This document shows, one piece after another, positions 15,695-23,431 of a stretch of DNA of 64,000 bases. The stretch's first letter is position 1; the number at the start of each line of letters is the position of its first letter. This DNA comes from Streptomyces angustmyceticus (GTDB lineage Bacteria; Actinomycetota; Actinomycetes; Streptomycetales; Streptomycetaceae), in the NCBI RefSeq assembly GCF_019933235.1, contig NZ_CP082945.1:3782001-3846000 (forward strand). The letters run 5' to 3'. The notes beneath the pieces were generated by a model that had not been told where the DNA came from, did no database searches, and worked only from the letters and a program-made list of their open reading frames with translations. Both the position numbers and the translations under genes were made by a program.

Positions 15695-15710
15695 GCGGAA
15701 GATTTTCCGC
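15695..15710. other. Short dyad between L32 and LAxTG genes
   Basis: GCGGAA-gatt-TTCCGC is a perfect 6-bp inverted repeat 92 bases after the L32 stop. It may be a weak terminator or an operator of the next gene. Confidence 0.35.
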
Positions 15711-15800
15711 ACCGCCCGGCAACCCCCGGCCGCTCCGCACGTCGTGACGGGTGAGGGCGCCATCCGGCGCCGCCCGTCGAAGAACGTGGAGCAGCCGACC

Positions 15801-16283
15801 GTGAAGTCCACCCGTACCTCCCGCACCTCCGCCGGTCTCCGGCCGTACGCCCCCCGATCGCGCGGCGCGGCCGCCGCCGGCCTGGTCGCGGCGCTCGCCC
15901 TGACCGGGCTGTCCGCCGCCGGCACCGCGCACGCCGAGGGCGGCCCCCGGCCCTCCCCCACGCAGGCCAGCAGCGCTCCCCCGTCGGCCGTCCCCCGGCC
16001 CAGCGCGCCCAGCACCCCCAGCGCCTCGCCCACCCACCCGGGGCCGCAGCCCTCCGACGCCACGGCCCCGCCCAGCGCCCCGCCCACCTCGCCCGGCACC
16101 CGCGGCGACGGCGGCCCCCCGGCGACGCCCCGCCCGGCCCCGGCCAAGGGCGCGGACAGCAACAAGGAACTCGCCCGCACCGGCGCCTCCTCCACGGCCA
16201 CCGTGGCGCTCGGCGCCGGCGCCGCGGCCCTGATCGCGGTGGGCGGCGGCGCCGTCTACGCGGCCCGCCGCCGGCGCGACTGA
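15801..16283 (+). CDS. LAxTG cell-wall-anchored surface protein (class E sortase substrate)
   Basis: The 160-residue protein has a long-type signal peptide (residues 1 to about 46, ending TAHA), a proline/serine-rich, likely unstructured middle, and a sorting signal: LARTG at about 124-128, a hydrophobic helix and the basic tail RRRRD. LAxTG is the motif recognised by class E sortases of streptomycetes, so the protein should be covalently attached to peptidoglycan. The middle has no recognisable domain and may act as a wall-spanning stalk. Start GTG 15801 follows GGAG by nine bases; an in-frame GTG at 15786 is a poorer choice. Confidence 0.85.
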   Translation: MKSTRTSRTSAGLRPYAPRSRGAAAAGLVAALALTGLSAAGTAHAEGGPRPSPTQASSAPPSAVPRPSAPSTPSASPTHPGPQPSDATAPPSAPPTSPGTRGDGGPPATPRPAPAKGADSNKELARTGASSTATVALGAGAAALIAVGGGAVYAARRRRD

Positions 16284-16314
16284 GCCACCGGCGCGGCCCC
16301 ACCCCGAGGTATCG

Positions 16315-17013
16315 ATGGAGTTCTCCGCCGGCCCGCAGCACGCCCCGGTACGGTTCGCCCTGCCGGGGCTCCGGCCTGCCCTGTGGCGGCGGCTGCTGCG
16401 CACCGCCCGTCCGGCGGCCGCCCGCCGCGAAACCCCGCGCACCGGCCACCCGCCCCGGCCGGTGGCGTACGGCCTTCCGGCGGGCGCCGGACCACCGGCC
16501 GGCGGCGCCCCCGCTCCCCCCGAGCCGCGGCCGACGATCAGCGAGCTCTACCACGCCCACCGGCTGAACATGGTCCGGCTGGCCGTCCTGCTCGTCGACG
16601 ACCGCGCCACCGCCGAGGACGTCGTCCAGGACGCGTTCGCCGCGCTCTACAAGCGGCACGGCGAACAGCTCGGCGAGGTCGACAACGCGCTCGCCTACCT
16701 GCGCACCGCGGTCGTCAACGCCGCCCGCTCGGTGCTGCGGCGCCGGCGGACCGCACGCGAGTACACCCCGCCGTACGAGGCGGACGCCCCGTCCGCCGAG
16801 GAGCGGATCGTGCTGGACGAGGAGCACCGGGAGGTGTTCGCCGCGCTGAGCGGGCTGACCGCCCGCCGCCGGGAGGTGCTCGTCCTGCGCTACTGGGGCG
16901 AGCTGACGGAGGCACAGATCGCGACGACGCTGGGCATCAGCCGCGGCGCGGTGAAGTCGATCGCCAGCCGCGCACTGAACGCGCTGGAGAAGATCTTGGA
17001 GGAGCGGTCATGA
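16315..17013 (+). CDS. SigE-family ECF RNA polymerase sigma factor
   Basis: The 232-residue protein has a long N-terminal extension (about 70 residues, proline-rich) and then sigma region 2 (MVRLAVLLVDDRATAEDVVQ, DAFAALYKR) and region 4 (RRREVLVLRYWGELTEAQIA, TTLGISRGAVKSIASRALNA). This is the layout of actinobacterial SigE-family ECF factors. The next gene overlaps its stop by ATGA and encodes a single-pass membrane protein, which is the usual place for an anti-sigma factor. The extension makes the start uncertain; the ATG at 16315 follows CCGAGG. Confidence 0.9.
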   Translation: MEFSAGPQHAPVRFALPGLRPALWRRLLRTARPAAARRETPRTGHPPRPVAYGLPAGAGPPAGGAPAPPEPRPTISELYHAHRLNMVRLAVLLVDDRATAEDVVQDAFAALYKRHGEQLGEVDNALAYLRTAVVNAARSVLRRRRTAREYTPPYEADAPSAEERIVLDEEHREVFAALSGLTARRREVLVLRYWGELTEAQIATTLGISRGAVKSIASRALNALEKILEERS

Positions 17014-17645
17014 ACGGCCCCGGCACGGACACCGGTCGCGCCGGCGGCGGACCCGACGGCGGCACGGGCCCCGGCGGCGCCGGACGCCCCGTGGAGGACC
17101 GGCTGCGCCGGGCCCTCGCGGCGCGCGCCGAGAGCATCGCCGTCCGGGATCTGCGGCCCGCCGCACCCCCCGGACCGCACCTCCGGCGCACCCGGCTGCC
17201 CGGTGTGCGGCACCTGTGGCCGCGCCGTTTCGGCCTGCCGCTGGCGGCGGCCGCCGCGGCCGCCGCCGTCGCGATCGGCTATGCGGCGACGGCCCCCGGC
17301 ACCCCGCCGGACCGCCGGCCCGCACCCGCCACCCCGCCGCGCCCCGTCGTCCCCGCCCCGTCCCCGCACCGTACGGACCCCGGCCCCGCACCGTCGCCGA
17401 GCGCCCCCTCGGACGGCCCGCACCGCACGGCCCGCCCCACCGGCTCGGTGACGCCCGGCGCGCCGTCGGCCCCGCCGTCGCACACCCCCGGCGCCGGCAG
17501 CCCCACCCCGCGGCCGACGGACCGGCCGTCCGGCGCTCCCCCCTCGACCACCCTGCCGCCCGCCGGCACCCCGTCGGCCGACCCCACCGGCGCGCGCTCC
17601 GCCCCCGGCGGCAGGGGCAGCACCCCGTCCCCGTCGGGAGGGTGA
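17010..17645 (+). CDS. Single-pass, proline-rich membrane protein coupled to the ECF sigma gene (putative anti-sigma)
   Basis: The 211-residue protein has a cytoplasmic N-terminus of about 75 residues (VEDRLRRALAARAESIAVRD helix), one membrane helix (LPLAAAAAAAAVAIGYAAT) and a proline/threonine/serine-rich outer part that is probably disordered. Overlap with the sigma gene stop (17010-17013) means coupled translation, so it is a candidate anti-sigma factor or sensor, although no zinc-binding HxxxCxxC motif is present. Three 30-bp tandem repeats follow the stop codon; in another frame they read as a proline-rich repeat, so a frameshift could have shortened this gene. Confidence 0.8.
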   Translation: MNGPGTDTGRAGGGPDGGTGPGGAGRPVEDRLRRALAARAESIAVRDLRPAAPPGPHLRRTRLPGVRHLWPRRFGLPLAAAAAAAAVAIGYAATAPGTPPDRRPAPATPPRPVVPAPSPHRTDPGPAPSPSAPSDGPHRTARPTGSVTPGAPSAPPSHTPGAGSPTPRPTDRPSGAPPSTTLPPAGTPSADPTGARSAPGGRGSTPSPSGG

Positions 17646-17652
17646 CCACGCA

Positions 17653-17742
17653 CCGGACGGGTCCGCACCGTACGAGCCCCCGCCGGACGGGCCCGCGCCG
17701 GACAAGCCCCCGCCGGACCGGCCCGCACCGGGTCGCCCGCGG
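17653..17742 (+). repeat. Three 30-bp tandem repeats just after a stop codon
   Basis: Copies at 17653-17682, 17683-17712 and 17713-17742 begin CCGGACGGG, CCGGACGGG and CCGGACCGG. In the frame that starts eight bases after the stop they encode PDGSAPYEPP, PDGPAPDKPP, PDRPAPGRPR, a periodic proline-rich segment that runs to a stop near 17820. Confidence 0.75.
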
Positions 17743-17880
17743 CCCCCCGCGTCCCCGGCGGCCCGCCGCTCGCCGCGCACGAAGGGCCGAAACCAGCGCC
17801 CCGCGTTAGCCGGGCGTTAGCGGATCACCAGCACCCGCGCCGAAGGTCGTGTACACGCCGCCGTCCCGGGGGAGCTCCCG

Positions 17881-18486
17881 ATGCCGATCACCACCACCAG
17901 CCGGGCCGTCACCGCGACCGCCCTCGCCGCCGCCGCGCTGACGTTGACCACCGCCTGCCACGACACCCCCGGCGGCAAGGCCGACAGCCCCCTCTCGGCC
18001 GTCTCGCCCGCCCCTTCCCCGGCCACCGACGACGCCGGCCCCCCGGCCCCCGGCGGCCGGGTCGCCTGCGCCCCCGAGATGCTGAGATTCCACGCCGGCG
18101 CCCTGCCGCACCGGGACCGCCGCATGCTGCTGAAGGTCACCAACTCCTCCGGCCGGACCTGCGACTTCGCCGCCCAGCCCTACCCCCTGCTGCGGTTCGG
18201 CGACGGCCGGCGGCCCCCGCTCCCCGTGATCCGGGCGAGCCGGCCGCTCACCGTGGTCTCCCTGGCGCCCGGCGACACCGCGTACGCCATGATCATCACC
18301 TCCGCGGGCGGGCCGGACGGCCGGGGCCACCGGGGCCGGCGGATCTCCCAGTTCGGCGTCGCGCTGGCCGCCCGCGCCACCCCCACCCAGGTCGGCCTGG
18401 ACGGCCGCGCCCCCGTCCGCATCGACCCGCGCACCGCCACGGTCACGCACTGGCAGCCCAGTTCGGTGGCCGCCCGGCAGTGGTGA
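17881..18486 (+). CDS. DUF4232 lipoprotein
   Basis: The 201-residue protein starts with a lipoprotein signal peptide whose lipobox is LTTAC, with C26 as the lipidated residue. After a proline-rich spacer comes a DUF4232 domain (about 60-195) with the paired cysteines VACAPEMLRF and RTCDFAAQPY typical of this Ig-like family of secreted actinobacterial proteins. Its role is not known. It is preceded by GGGGAG and stands alone downstream of the sigma/anti-sigma unit. Confidence 0.85.
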   Translation: MPITTTSRAVTATALAAAALTLTTACHDTPGGKADSPLSAVSPAPSPATDDAGPPAPGGRVACAPEMLRFHAGALPHRDRRMLLKVTNSSGRTCDFAAQPYPLLRFGDGRRPPLPVIRASRPLTVVSLAPGDTAYAMIITSAGGPDGRGHRGRRISQFGVALAARATPTQVGLDGRAPVRIDPRTATVTHWQPSSVAARQW

Positions 18487-18593
18487 CCGCCCGCCGCGGG
18501 GCCGCGGCGACGGGGAGCGCCGCCCGTCCGGGACACGCCGCGCGGTAGCCCGTTCGGGTCGCATCCGGCCATATCCCGTGGGCCACCCCTCCC

Positions 18594-18679
18594 CAATGAT
18601 CCATGTTTGCCGTCAATGATCCTTTTGCGTCGCTGCGGCATGGCTGCGCCCGGTGCCGCTCGCCCGGTAGGCTTTCCGT
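18594..18679 (+). promoter_or_regulatory. Direct repeat and leaderless-type promoter before the small core gene
   Basis: CAATGATCC occurs at 18594-18602 and again at 18614-18622, exactly 20 bp (two helical turns) apart, in a locally A/T-richer patch. A TAGGCT -10-like hexamer at 18667-18672 lies only seven bases before the GTG start, and no ribosome-binding site is present, so the mRNA is likely leaderless. Confidence 0.5.
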
Positions 18680-18976
18680 GTGATCTTCAAGCGCATCGGA
18701 AACGGTCGGCCGTACCCGGACCACGGCCGGGAGAGCACCCGCCAGTGGGCGGACGTCGCCCCGCGCCCGGTACGCCTCGACCAGTTGGTGACGACCAAGC
18801 AGCAGCTCGATCTCGAAACGCTGCTCGCCGAGGACTCCACGTTCTACGGCGACCTCTTCGCGCACGTCGTGAAGTGGGAGGGCGACCTCTATCTGGAGGA
18901 CGGGCTGCACCGCGCGGTGCGCGCGGCGCTCCAGCAGCGCCAGGTGCTGCACGCCCGCGTGCTCGAACTGGGCTGA
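18680..18976 (+). CDS. Conserved actinobacterial 98-residue protein (ParB-like fragment / VapB-annotated type)
   Basis: The protein reads MIFKRIGNGRPYPDHGREST at the start and ends in FAHVVKWEGDLYLEDGLHRAVRAALQ. The latter part resembles the DGhHR motif region of ParB/Srx-fold domains (LEDGLHRAVRAALQQRQVLH). I recall near-identical proteins at this place near upp in Streptomyces, sometimes labelled VapB-family antitoxin, but no toxin gene is adjacent and I do not assign a function. Likely translated from a leaderless mRNA (TAGGCT seven bases before GTG). Confidence 0.85.
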   Translation: MIFKRIGNGRPYPDHGRESTRQWADVAPRPVRLDQLVTTKQQLDLETLLAEDSTFYGDLFAHVVKWEGDLYLEDGLHRAVRAALQQRQVLHARVLELG

Positions 18977-19148
18977 CGCACGGCCCCTCGGTCGCAGACA
19001 CACACCCCGGCCCAACTGGCCGAAAGTCCCCCTTACCGCTCGGCGGCACCCCGCCCATCCTGCCCGAATTGGCCCTTTTGGGTTGGGTCTCGCACGACGC
19101 GTTGATCATCTAGTAGGCACGGCCCGCCTCCCGCACTACGCTGCGCCC

Positions 19149-19793
19149 ATGAGCATGCTGACGCCCCCAGGAATGGGCGGTAAGAAGTACCGCATCACGG
19201 GCGACAGGTATCCGCGGATGCGCCGTCCCCGCCACCGCCGCCGGATCGTCCTCACCGTCGTCGCCACGGCCTGCGTCCTCGGCCTGGCCGCCTGGGGGAC
19301 CCTGCAGCTCATCGACGTCTTCGGCGGCCGCACCAGCAGCGCCCGGGCCGCCTCCCAGGGCGAACAGCACTGCCGGGACGGCGGCAAGGCGGAGGCGGCG
19401 CAGGCCGGGGCCGCCGCGCAGAAGATGCCCGCGCCCGGCGCCCTGACCGTCAATGTCTTCAACGCGACGCCGCGCTCCGGCCTCGCCAAGCGCACCGCCG
19501 ACGAACTGCAGAAGCGCGGCTTCAAGATCGGCAAGGTGGGCAACGCCCCCGCCGCCTACGACAAGAAGGTCAAGGACGCGGGGATACTCCTCGGCCCCCA
19601 GGCGTCCGACGCCCCGCTGAAGGTGCTGGCCACCCAGCTCGCCGGCGCCCAGCAGAAGACCGACGGCCGCAAGGGCACCGACCTCGACCTGATCATCGGC
19701 GACGCCTTCAAGGACCTGACCCCTCAGCAGAACGCCGCGAAGTCGCTGGCCCTGCTGACGCACCCGTCCCCGGCCCCCGCCGCCAAGTGCTGA
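19149..19793 (+). CDS. LytR_C-domain membrane-anchored protein
   Basis: The 214-residue protein has a basic cytoplasmic N-terminus (RMRRPRHRRR), one membrane helix at about 34-58, and outside the cell a LytR C-terminal domain at about 95-200 (ALTVNVFNATPRSGLAKRTA, DLDLIIGDAFKDLTPQQ). This domain usually follows the LytR-CpsA-Psr catalytic domain that attaches polymers to peptidoglycan; here it stands alone with an anchor, a common actinobacterial form of unknown role. TACGCT six bases before the ATG suggests another leaderless transcript. It converges on upp, with a strong terminator between. Confidence 0.88.
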   Translation: MSMLTPPGMGGKKYRITGDRYPRMRRPRHRRRIVLTVVATACVLGLAAWGTLQLIDVFGGRTSSARAASQGEQHCRDGGKAEAAQAGAAAQKMPAPGALTVNVFNATPRSGLAKRTADELQKRGFKIGKVGNAPAAYDKKVKDAGILLGPQASDAPLKVLATQLAGAQQKTDGRKGTDLDLIIGDAFKDLTPQQNAAKSLALLTHPSPAPAAKC

Positions 19794-19804
19794 CCGCATG
19801 CGAA

Positions 19805-19837
19805 CGGGCCCCGCACCACCGCGTGGTGCGGGGCCCG
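19805..19837. terminator. Bidirectional terminator between LytR_C gene and upp
   Basis: Perfect 15-bp arms (CGGGCCCCGCACCAC at 19805-19819 with 19823-19837) enclose a 3-base loop. It lies between convergent stops. Confidence 0.85.
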
Positions 19838-19860
19838 GACCATGATCGGGCGGGGCGCGT

Positions 19861-20496
19861 TCAGCCGGCCGTGCCGTACATCCGGTCCCCCGCGTCGCCG
19901 AGGCCCGGCACGATGTAGCGGTCGTCGTTCAGCCGCTCGTCGACCGCCGCGGTGACCACCGTCACCGGCGTGCCGGCCAGCTCCTTCTCCATGACCTCGA
20001 CACCCTCCGGCGCGGCCAGCAGGCAGATCGCGGTGACGTCGTCCGCACCGCGCTTGATCAGCTCACGGATCGCCGCGACCAGCGTGCCGCCCGTGGCGAG
20101 CATCGGGTCGACGACGTAGACCTGACGGCCCGAGAGGTCGTCGGGCATCCGCGTGGCGTAGGTGTGCGCCTCGTACGTCTCCTCGTTGCGCACCATGCCC
20201 ATGAAGCCGACCTCGGCGGTGGGCAGCAGCCGCACCATGCCGTCCAGCATGCCCAGACCGGCCCGCAGGATCGGCACGACCAGGGGCCGCGGGTGCGAGA
20301 GCCGCACACCGGTGGTGGCCGTCACGGGGGTCTCGATCTCGACCTGCTCGGTGCGCACATCACGGGTGGCCTCGTAGGCGAGCAGGGTCACCAGCTCGTC
20401 GGCGAGCCGCCGGAAGGTGGGGGAGTCGGTGCGCTTGTCGCGCAGTGTGGTGAGTTTGTGCGCCACCAGCGGGTGGTCGACGACGTGGATCCGCAT
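19861..20496 (-). CDS. upp: Uracil phosphoribosyltransferase
   Basis: The 211-residue protein converts uracil and PRPP to UMP in pyrimidine salvage. Recognisable are the N-terminal VVDHPLVAHKLTTLRDKRTD, the substrate segment LRAGLGMLDGMVRLLP, the PRPP-binding loop VVDPMLATGGTLVAA (about 133-147) and the uracil-binding C-terminus IVPGLGDAGDRMYGT. Length is as expected. On the minus strand TACTGT stands seven bases before the ATG with no ribosome-binding site between, so this gene may also be leaderless. A 109-bp region separates it from the divergent 94-residue gene. Confidence 0.97.
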   Translation of the reverse strand: MRIHVVDHPLVAHKLTTLRDKRTDSPTFRRLADELVTLLAYEATRDVRTEQVEIETPVTATTGVRLSHPRPLVVPILRAGLGMLDGMVRLLPTAEVGFMGMVRNEETYEAHTYATRMPDDLSGRQVYVVDPMLATGGTLVAAIRELIKRGADDVTAICLLAAPEGVEVMEKELAGTPVTVVTAAVDERLNDDRYIVPGLGDAGDRMYGTAG

Positions 20497-20605
20497 GACA
20501 TCGACAGTAACCGAGCCGGAAGGCCCCGGCGCCCGCCCGTCGGAACCCTGCGCCCGCGCACCCCGGCGGGGTGGAGTCGGCATCAAACCGCCGAAAGGAG
20601 GGAAA

Positions 20606-20890
20606 GTGGGCACGTACGCCCGATCGGCCGTCCTGCCCCCGGGCGAAGAACCCGCCCGAGGTGGTGTGCGCGTGCCCGACCGCAAGCGGACCGACGACAC
20701 GAACGACGCCCTCCCCGGCGGCGACCACGCCGCCCCGGACGCCGGGGCGGCGGCGGCGCGCCGACGCCGGCGGGCACAATTTCTGCGGGAACTGCACGAG
20801 GCCAAGGAGCTGCGCGACCGCGTCCAGCCGCGCCGCGCACGCGCCGAACGGATGCGCCAGGCCCTGCGGATGCGCACATTCCGCTGGTAG
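20606..20890 (+). CDS. Small arginine-rich hypothetical protein
   Basis: The frame encodes 94 residues if started at GTG 20606, which follows a strong AAAGGAGGG site by only three bases. An alternative GTG at 20669 gives 73 residues (MPDRKRTDDTNDALPGGDHA). The C-terminal half is a highly basic helix (RRRRRAQFLRELHEAKELRD, RARAERMRQALRMRTFRW), which might bind nucleic acid. No family recognised. It diverges from upp. Confidence 0.6.
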   Translation: MGTYARSAVLPPGEEPARGGVRVPDRKRTDDTNDALPGGDHAAPDAGAAAARRRRRAQFLRELHEAKELRDRVQPRRARAERMRQALRMRTFRW

Positions 20891-21101
20891 CGGAGCCTGT
20901 TCCGCTGAGAGCGAACCACCGTCGCACTACCGCCCGCGCTGCGGCACGTGAGCGACATCTCTCACAACCTCCGCACGACGCAGCGCCGAAGACCCCGCGC
21001 GAACGCGTTGTTTCTGCCACGATTCCGAAGGGGGCGGGACCAACGGCGTGCAGCGCCGCCCCGCCCGGCCCGGCACGCCTATGACCAGTGGGAGAGTCAC
21101 G

Positions 21102-21653
21102 GTGTACTTCGCCGCACTGCTCGCGCGCACCGAAGACGGGTGGGAAGCGAGCGATACGGAGCTCGACGATGTGGAGACGCTGACCGATCTGGCCGATCTG
21201 GCCCGAGAGGCGGCGGTCGACGACGACACGGTGGTGGCCTTCATCGAGCAGGAGGACGCCTGGTTCGGCGTCGTCCGGGTGGACGGCGAGGACGACCCAC
21301 GGGTCTTCCTCTCCAACGCCGCCGCCGCCGCCAAAAGCTCGTACGGCGCGATGCTGACCGACGAGCTGCTCGGCCGCGATGAGGACGACGCGGCCGACGA
21401 CCTCGACAGCCTCGACCTGGACGGCACGGAGGACGGCGAACCCGAACCCGAACCCGACGACAACGTGGACGACAACGACCCCCTGGAGTCGGTGAACGGC
21501 TCCGACGGCCCGCCGCACGGCCCGCTCGGCGATGCCGCCCTGCTGGCCGACCTGGGAGTCAGCGAGAAGGAACTGCTGGCCCTGGACGGCGATGCGCTGG
21601 GCACCATCGCCGACTCGCTGGGCTGCACGGAGGTCCTCGAAGCCGTGCGCTGA
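21102..21653 (+). CDS. tRNA adenosine deaminase-associated protein
   Basis: The 183-residue protein is very acidic (about 100-150 is nearly all D, E and P). It starts VYFAALLARTEDGWEASDTE and ends in the helical GVSEKELLALDGDALGTIAD region. In actinobacteria this family always precedes tadA, and the name reflects that linkage only; molecular role is not established. Start GTG 21102 follows GGGAGAG by five bases; ATG 21081 and GTG 21048 upstream are less likely. The tadA gene starts 71 bases downstream. Confidence 0.88.
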   Translation: MYFAALLARTEDGWEASDTELDDVETLTDLADLAREAAVDDDTVVAFIEQEDAWFGVVRVDGEDDPRVFLSNAAAAAKSSYGAMLTDELLGRDEDDAADDLDSLDLDGTEDGEPEPEPDDNVDDNDPLESVNGSDGPPHGPLGDAALLADLGVSEKELLALDGDALGTIADSLGCTEVLEAVR

Positions 21654-21724
21654 GCCGGCCGGGCCGGGGTCCCCGTCCTCGGGGCCCGGGCCCCGCCCCC
21701 GGTCGCGTCCCCGACACTGGGGAC

Positions 21725-22306
21725 ATGACCGTCCCCCCATCCGCCTCTCACCCCTCCCCCGCGCCCGACCCGCTGCGCGATCCCTGGATCGCGCCGATGC
21801 GGCAGGCGCTGGACGAGGCCGCCCGAGCCCCCGGGACCGGTGACGTCCCGGTGGGCGCCGTCGTGCTGTCCGCGGACGGCACGGTCCTCGGCACCGGCCG
21901 CAACGCGCGCGAGGCCACCGGCGATCCGACCGCCCACGCCGAGATCCTCGCGCTGCGGGCGGCGGCCCGGACCCTGCGCGAGGAGGCCGCGCTCCCGCGC
22001 TCCGCCCGGCCGGAGCCGGCGGGAGGCGCCGCCGCGGCGGGCGCCGGGCGGCGGCCGGGCGAGTGGCGGCTGACGGACTGCACGCTCGTCGTCACCCTGG
22101 AGCCGTGCACGATGTGCGCCGGCGCGATCGTGCTCTCCCGCGTCGACCGCGTCGTCTACGGTGCCCGCGACGCCAAGGCCGGCGCGGCCGGCTCCCTGTG
22201 GGACGTGGTCCGTGACCGACGTCTCAACCACCGTCCCGAAGTCGTCACCGGCGTCCTGGAAGCCGACTGCGCGGCCCTGCTGACCGACTTCTTCCGGGAC
22301 CGCTGA
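21725..22306 (+). CDS. tadA: tRNA-specific adenosine deaminase (A34 to inosine)
   Basis: The 193-residue zinc deaminase converts A34 of tRNA-Arg(ACG) to inosine; a tRNA-Arg(ACG) gene is itself present at 52847-52919. Active-site residues are visible: HAE (about 77-79) with its catalytic glutamate and PCTMC near 133-137 supplying the zinc cysteines. Between them is an extra segment of roughly 26 residues, rich in Ala, Gly, Pro and Arg, compared with the E. coli enzyme. It follows the associated acidic protein gene and precedes tRNA-Ser(CGA). Confidence 0.95.
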   Translation: MTVPPSASHPSPAPDPLRDPWIAPMRQALDEAARAPGTGDVPVGAVVLSADGTVLGTGRNAREATGDPTAHAEILALRAAARTLREEAALPRSARPEPAGGAAAAGAGRRPGEWRLTDCTLVVTLEPCTMCAGAIVLSRVDRVVYGARDAKAGAAGSLWDVVRDRRLNHRPEVVTGVLEADCAALLTDFFRDR

Positions 22307-22385
22307 CCTGCGGTCCGGCCCCGCGCCGGCCCCTTCCCGGAATCCGATTTCGGCGCACGGCCACCCGTGGGCTAGGATCTCTCTC

Positions 22386-22472
22386 GGTAGCGTGTCCGAG
22401 CGGCCGAAGGAGCGCGCCTCGAAAGCGCGTGAGGGGGCAACTCCTCCGTGGGTTCAAATCCCACCGCTACCG
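22386..22472 (+). tRNA. tRNA-Ser (CGA)
   Basis: An 87-base class II tRNA with acceptor stem GGTAGCG/CGCTACC, long variable arm and T-loop GTTCAAATC. The anticodon loop is CTCGAAA with CGA at 22420-22422. CCA is not encoded. TAGGAT at 22373-22378 is a plausible -10 element. Confidence 0.97.
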
Positions 22473-22480
22473 CTCAGAGG

Positions 22481-22516
22481 ACGAGGGCCCCGATCTTTAC
22501 GGATCGGGGCCCTCGT
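22481..22516 (+). terminator. Terminator of tRNA-Ser(CGA)
   Basis: Perfect 15-bp arms (ACGAGGGCCCCGATC at 22481-22495 with 22502-22516) around a 6-base loop, nine bases after the tRNA. Confidence 0.85.
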
Positions 22517-22850
22517 CGTGTGCGGGGTCGCGGTCGTCCGCCGCGGGTCCCGTCGTCCGCGGGGCGGGGAACTCGTCGGGGCGGGGCGCCCGCCGCGCGC
22601 GGGTCCGGCACCGACGGCCGCCGGCGCATGGCGTTCAGGTGACCCGGCCCAGGAGCAGGCCCGCATCCGCAAGCAGAAGAACCGGTCTCTTCGGCTGACG
22701 CTCAAAACGCTGCTGGGTCGCCTGAGCGGCACGTGACGCGATCGATGCCGTAGTCGGCCCGCTGTCCGGCGTCGTCGCCCGGCGGCGGGCCGCGCCAATT
22801 CCCCGGGGACTTCGCTTTGTTGCCGCCCGCGCGGGAGCCGGATCGCAAAA
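22517..22850. other. Gene-free stretch after tRNA-Ser
   Basis: I see no credible coding frame here, no integrase and no copy of the tRNA 3' end, so there is no sign of an integrated element at this tRNA. Confidence 0.6.
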
Positions 22851-22880
22851 GCGGCGCGCCCGTGGAAACGGACGCGCCGC
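22851..22880 (-). terminator. Intrinsic terminator of the minus-strand Lys-rich membrane protein gene
   Basis: Arms at 22851-22863 and 22868-22880 pair over 13 bp with one G.T, loop GGAA. On the minus strand the stem is followed by CTTTTG, a short U-run. Confidence 0.8.
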
Positions 22881-22906
22881 GGCGGCCTGGACGGCCGTGG
22901 GTGCGT

Positions 22907-23398
22907 TCAGGCGTTGCGGCGGTTCCGTGCCGCGCGGCGGAAGAAGCGCACGATCAGCCAGATCACCAGGATCACGACGACGAGGAAGAGGACGAAGAGC
23001 ACGATCAGGAAGATGCCGAGCTTCTTGAAGAAGCCGCCCTTCTTCTTCGCCTTCGACTTCCACTTCGACGTCTTGGACTTCTTGGATGTGAAGACCGTCT
23101 TGAGCGGGGCCGAGTGGTGCGCGCTGTGGTGGCGGTAGCCGGCGGCCTGCGCCGGGGCGGCGGCGAGCCGGGAGGCGTCGGCGCTCCGGCTCGGGGCGCT
23201 CGCGGCGGCCGCCACGCGGGCACCGTCCACCGCGCCGCGGCTCGCGGCCGTGGCCGGGGCGACGGCCGCGGCCAGCAGGCCGACCAGCAGCGCCAGCACG
23301 ACGGCCGGCCGGCGCCGCGCCAGCGGGGACCTGGTCGCACCCCGGGCGGGCCGGGCGGCCGCGGACGACGAATCGGACTCGCGCGGTACGGAGTTCAT
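22907..23398 (-). CDS. Small lysine-rich membrane protein of unknown function
   Basis: The 163-residue protein has a first hydrophobic segment at about 30-53 (VVLALLVGLLAAAVAPATAA, possibly a signal peptide), an alanine-rich stretch, a strongly basic patch (TSKKSKTSKWKSKAKKKGGF) and a second membrane helix (IFLIVLFVLFLVVVILVIWL) ending in RFFRRAARNRRNA. The second helix with flanking positive charges should anchor it in the membrane. The ATG at 23398 is five bases after GAAGGA; the ATG six bases further up lacks this spacing. No family recognised. Confidence 0.75.
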   Translation of the reverse strand: MNSVPRESDSSSAAARPARGATRSPLARRRPAVVLALLVGLLAAAVAPATAASRGAVDGARVAAAASAPSRSADASRLAAAPAQAAGYRHHSAHHSAPLKTVFTSKKSKTSKWKSKAKKKGGFFKKLGIFLIVLFVLFLVVVILVIWLIVRFFRRAARNRRNA

Positions 23399-23431
23399 GG
23401 GCATCCTTCGCTTCCCCCTTGGATCGAGCGT

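Noticed and set aside
18680..18976. Toxin-antitoxin system (VapB label)
   Set aside because: No adjacent PIN-domain toxin gene; the label is from memory of homologues and not supported by context.
22386..22906. Possible integrated element at tRNA-Ser
   Set aside because: No integrase and no second copy of the tRNA 3' end were found in the window.
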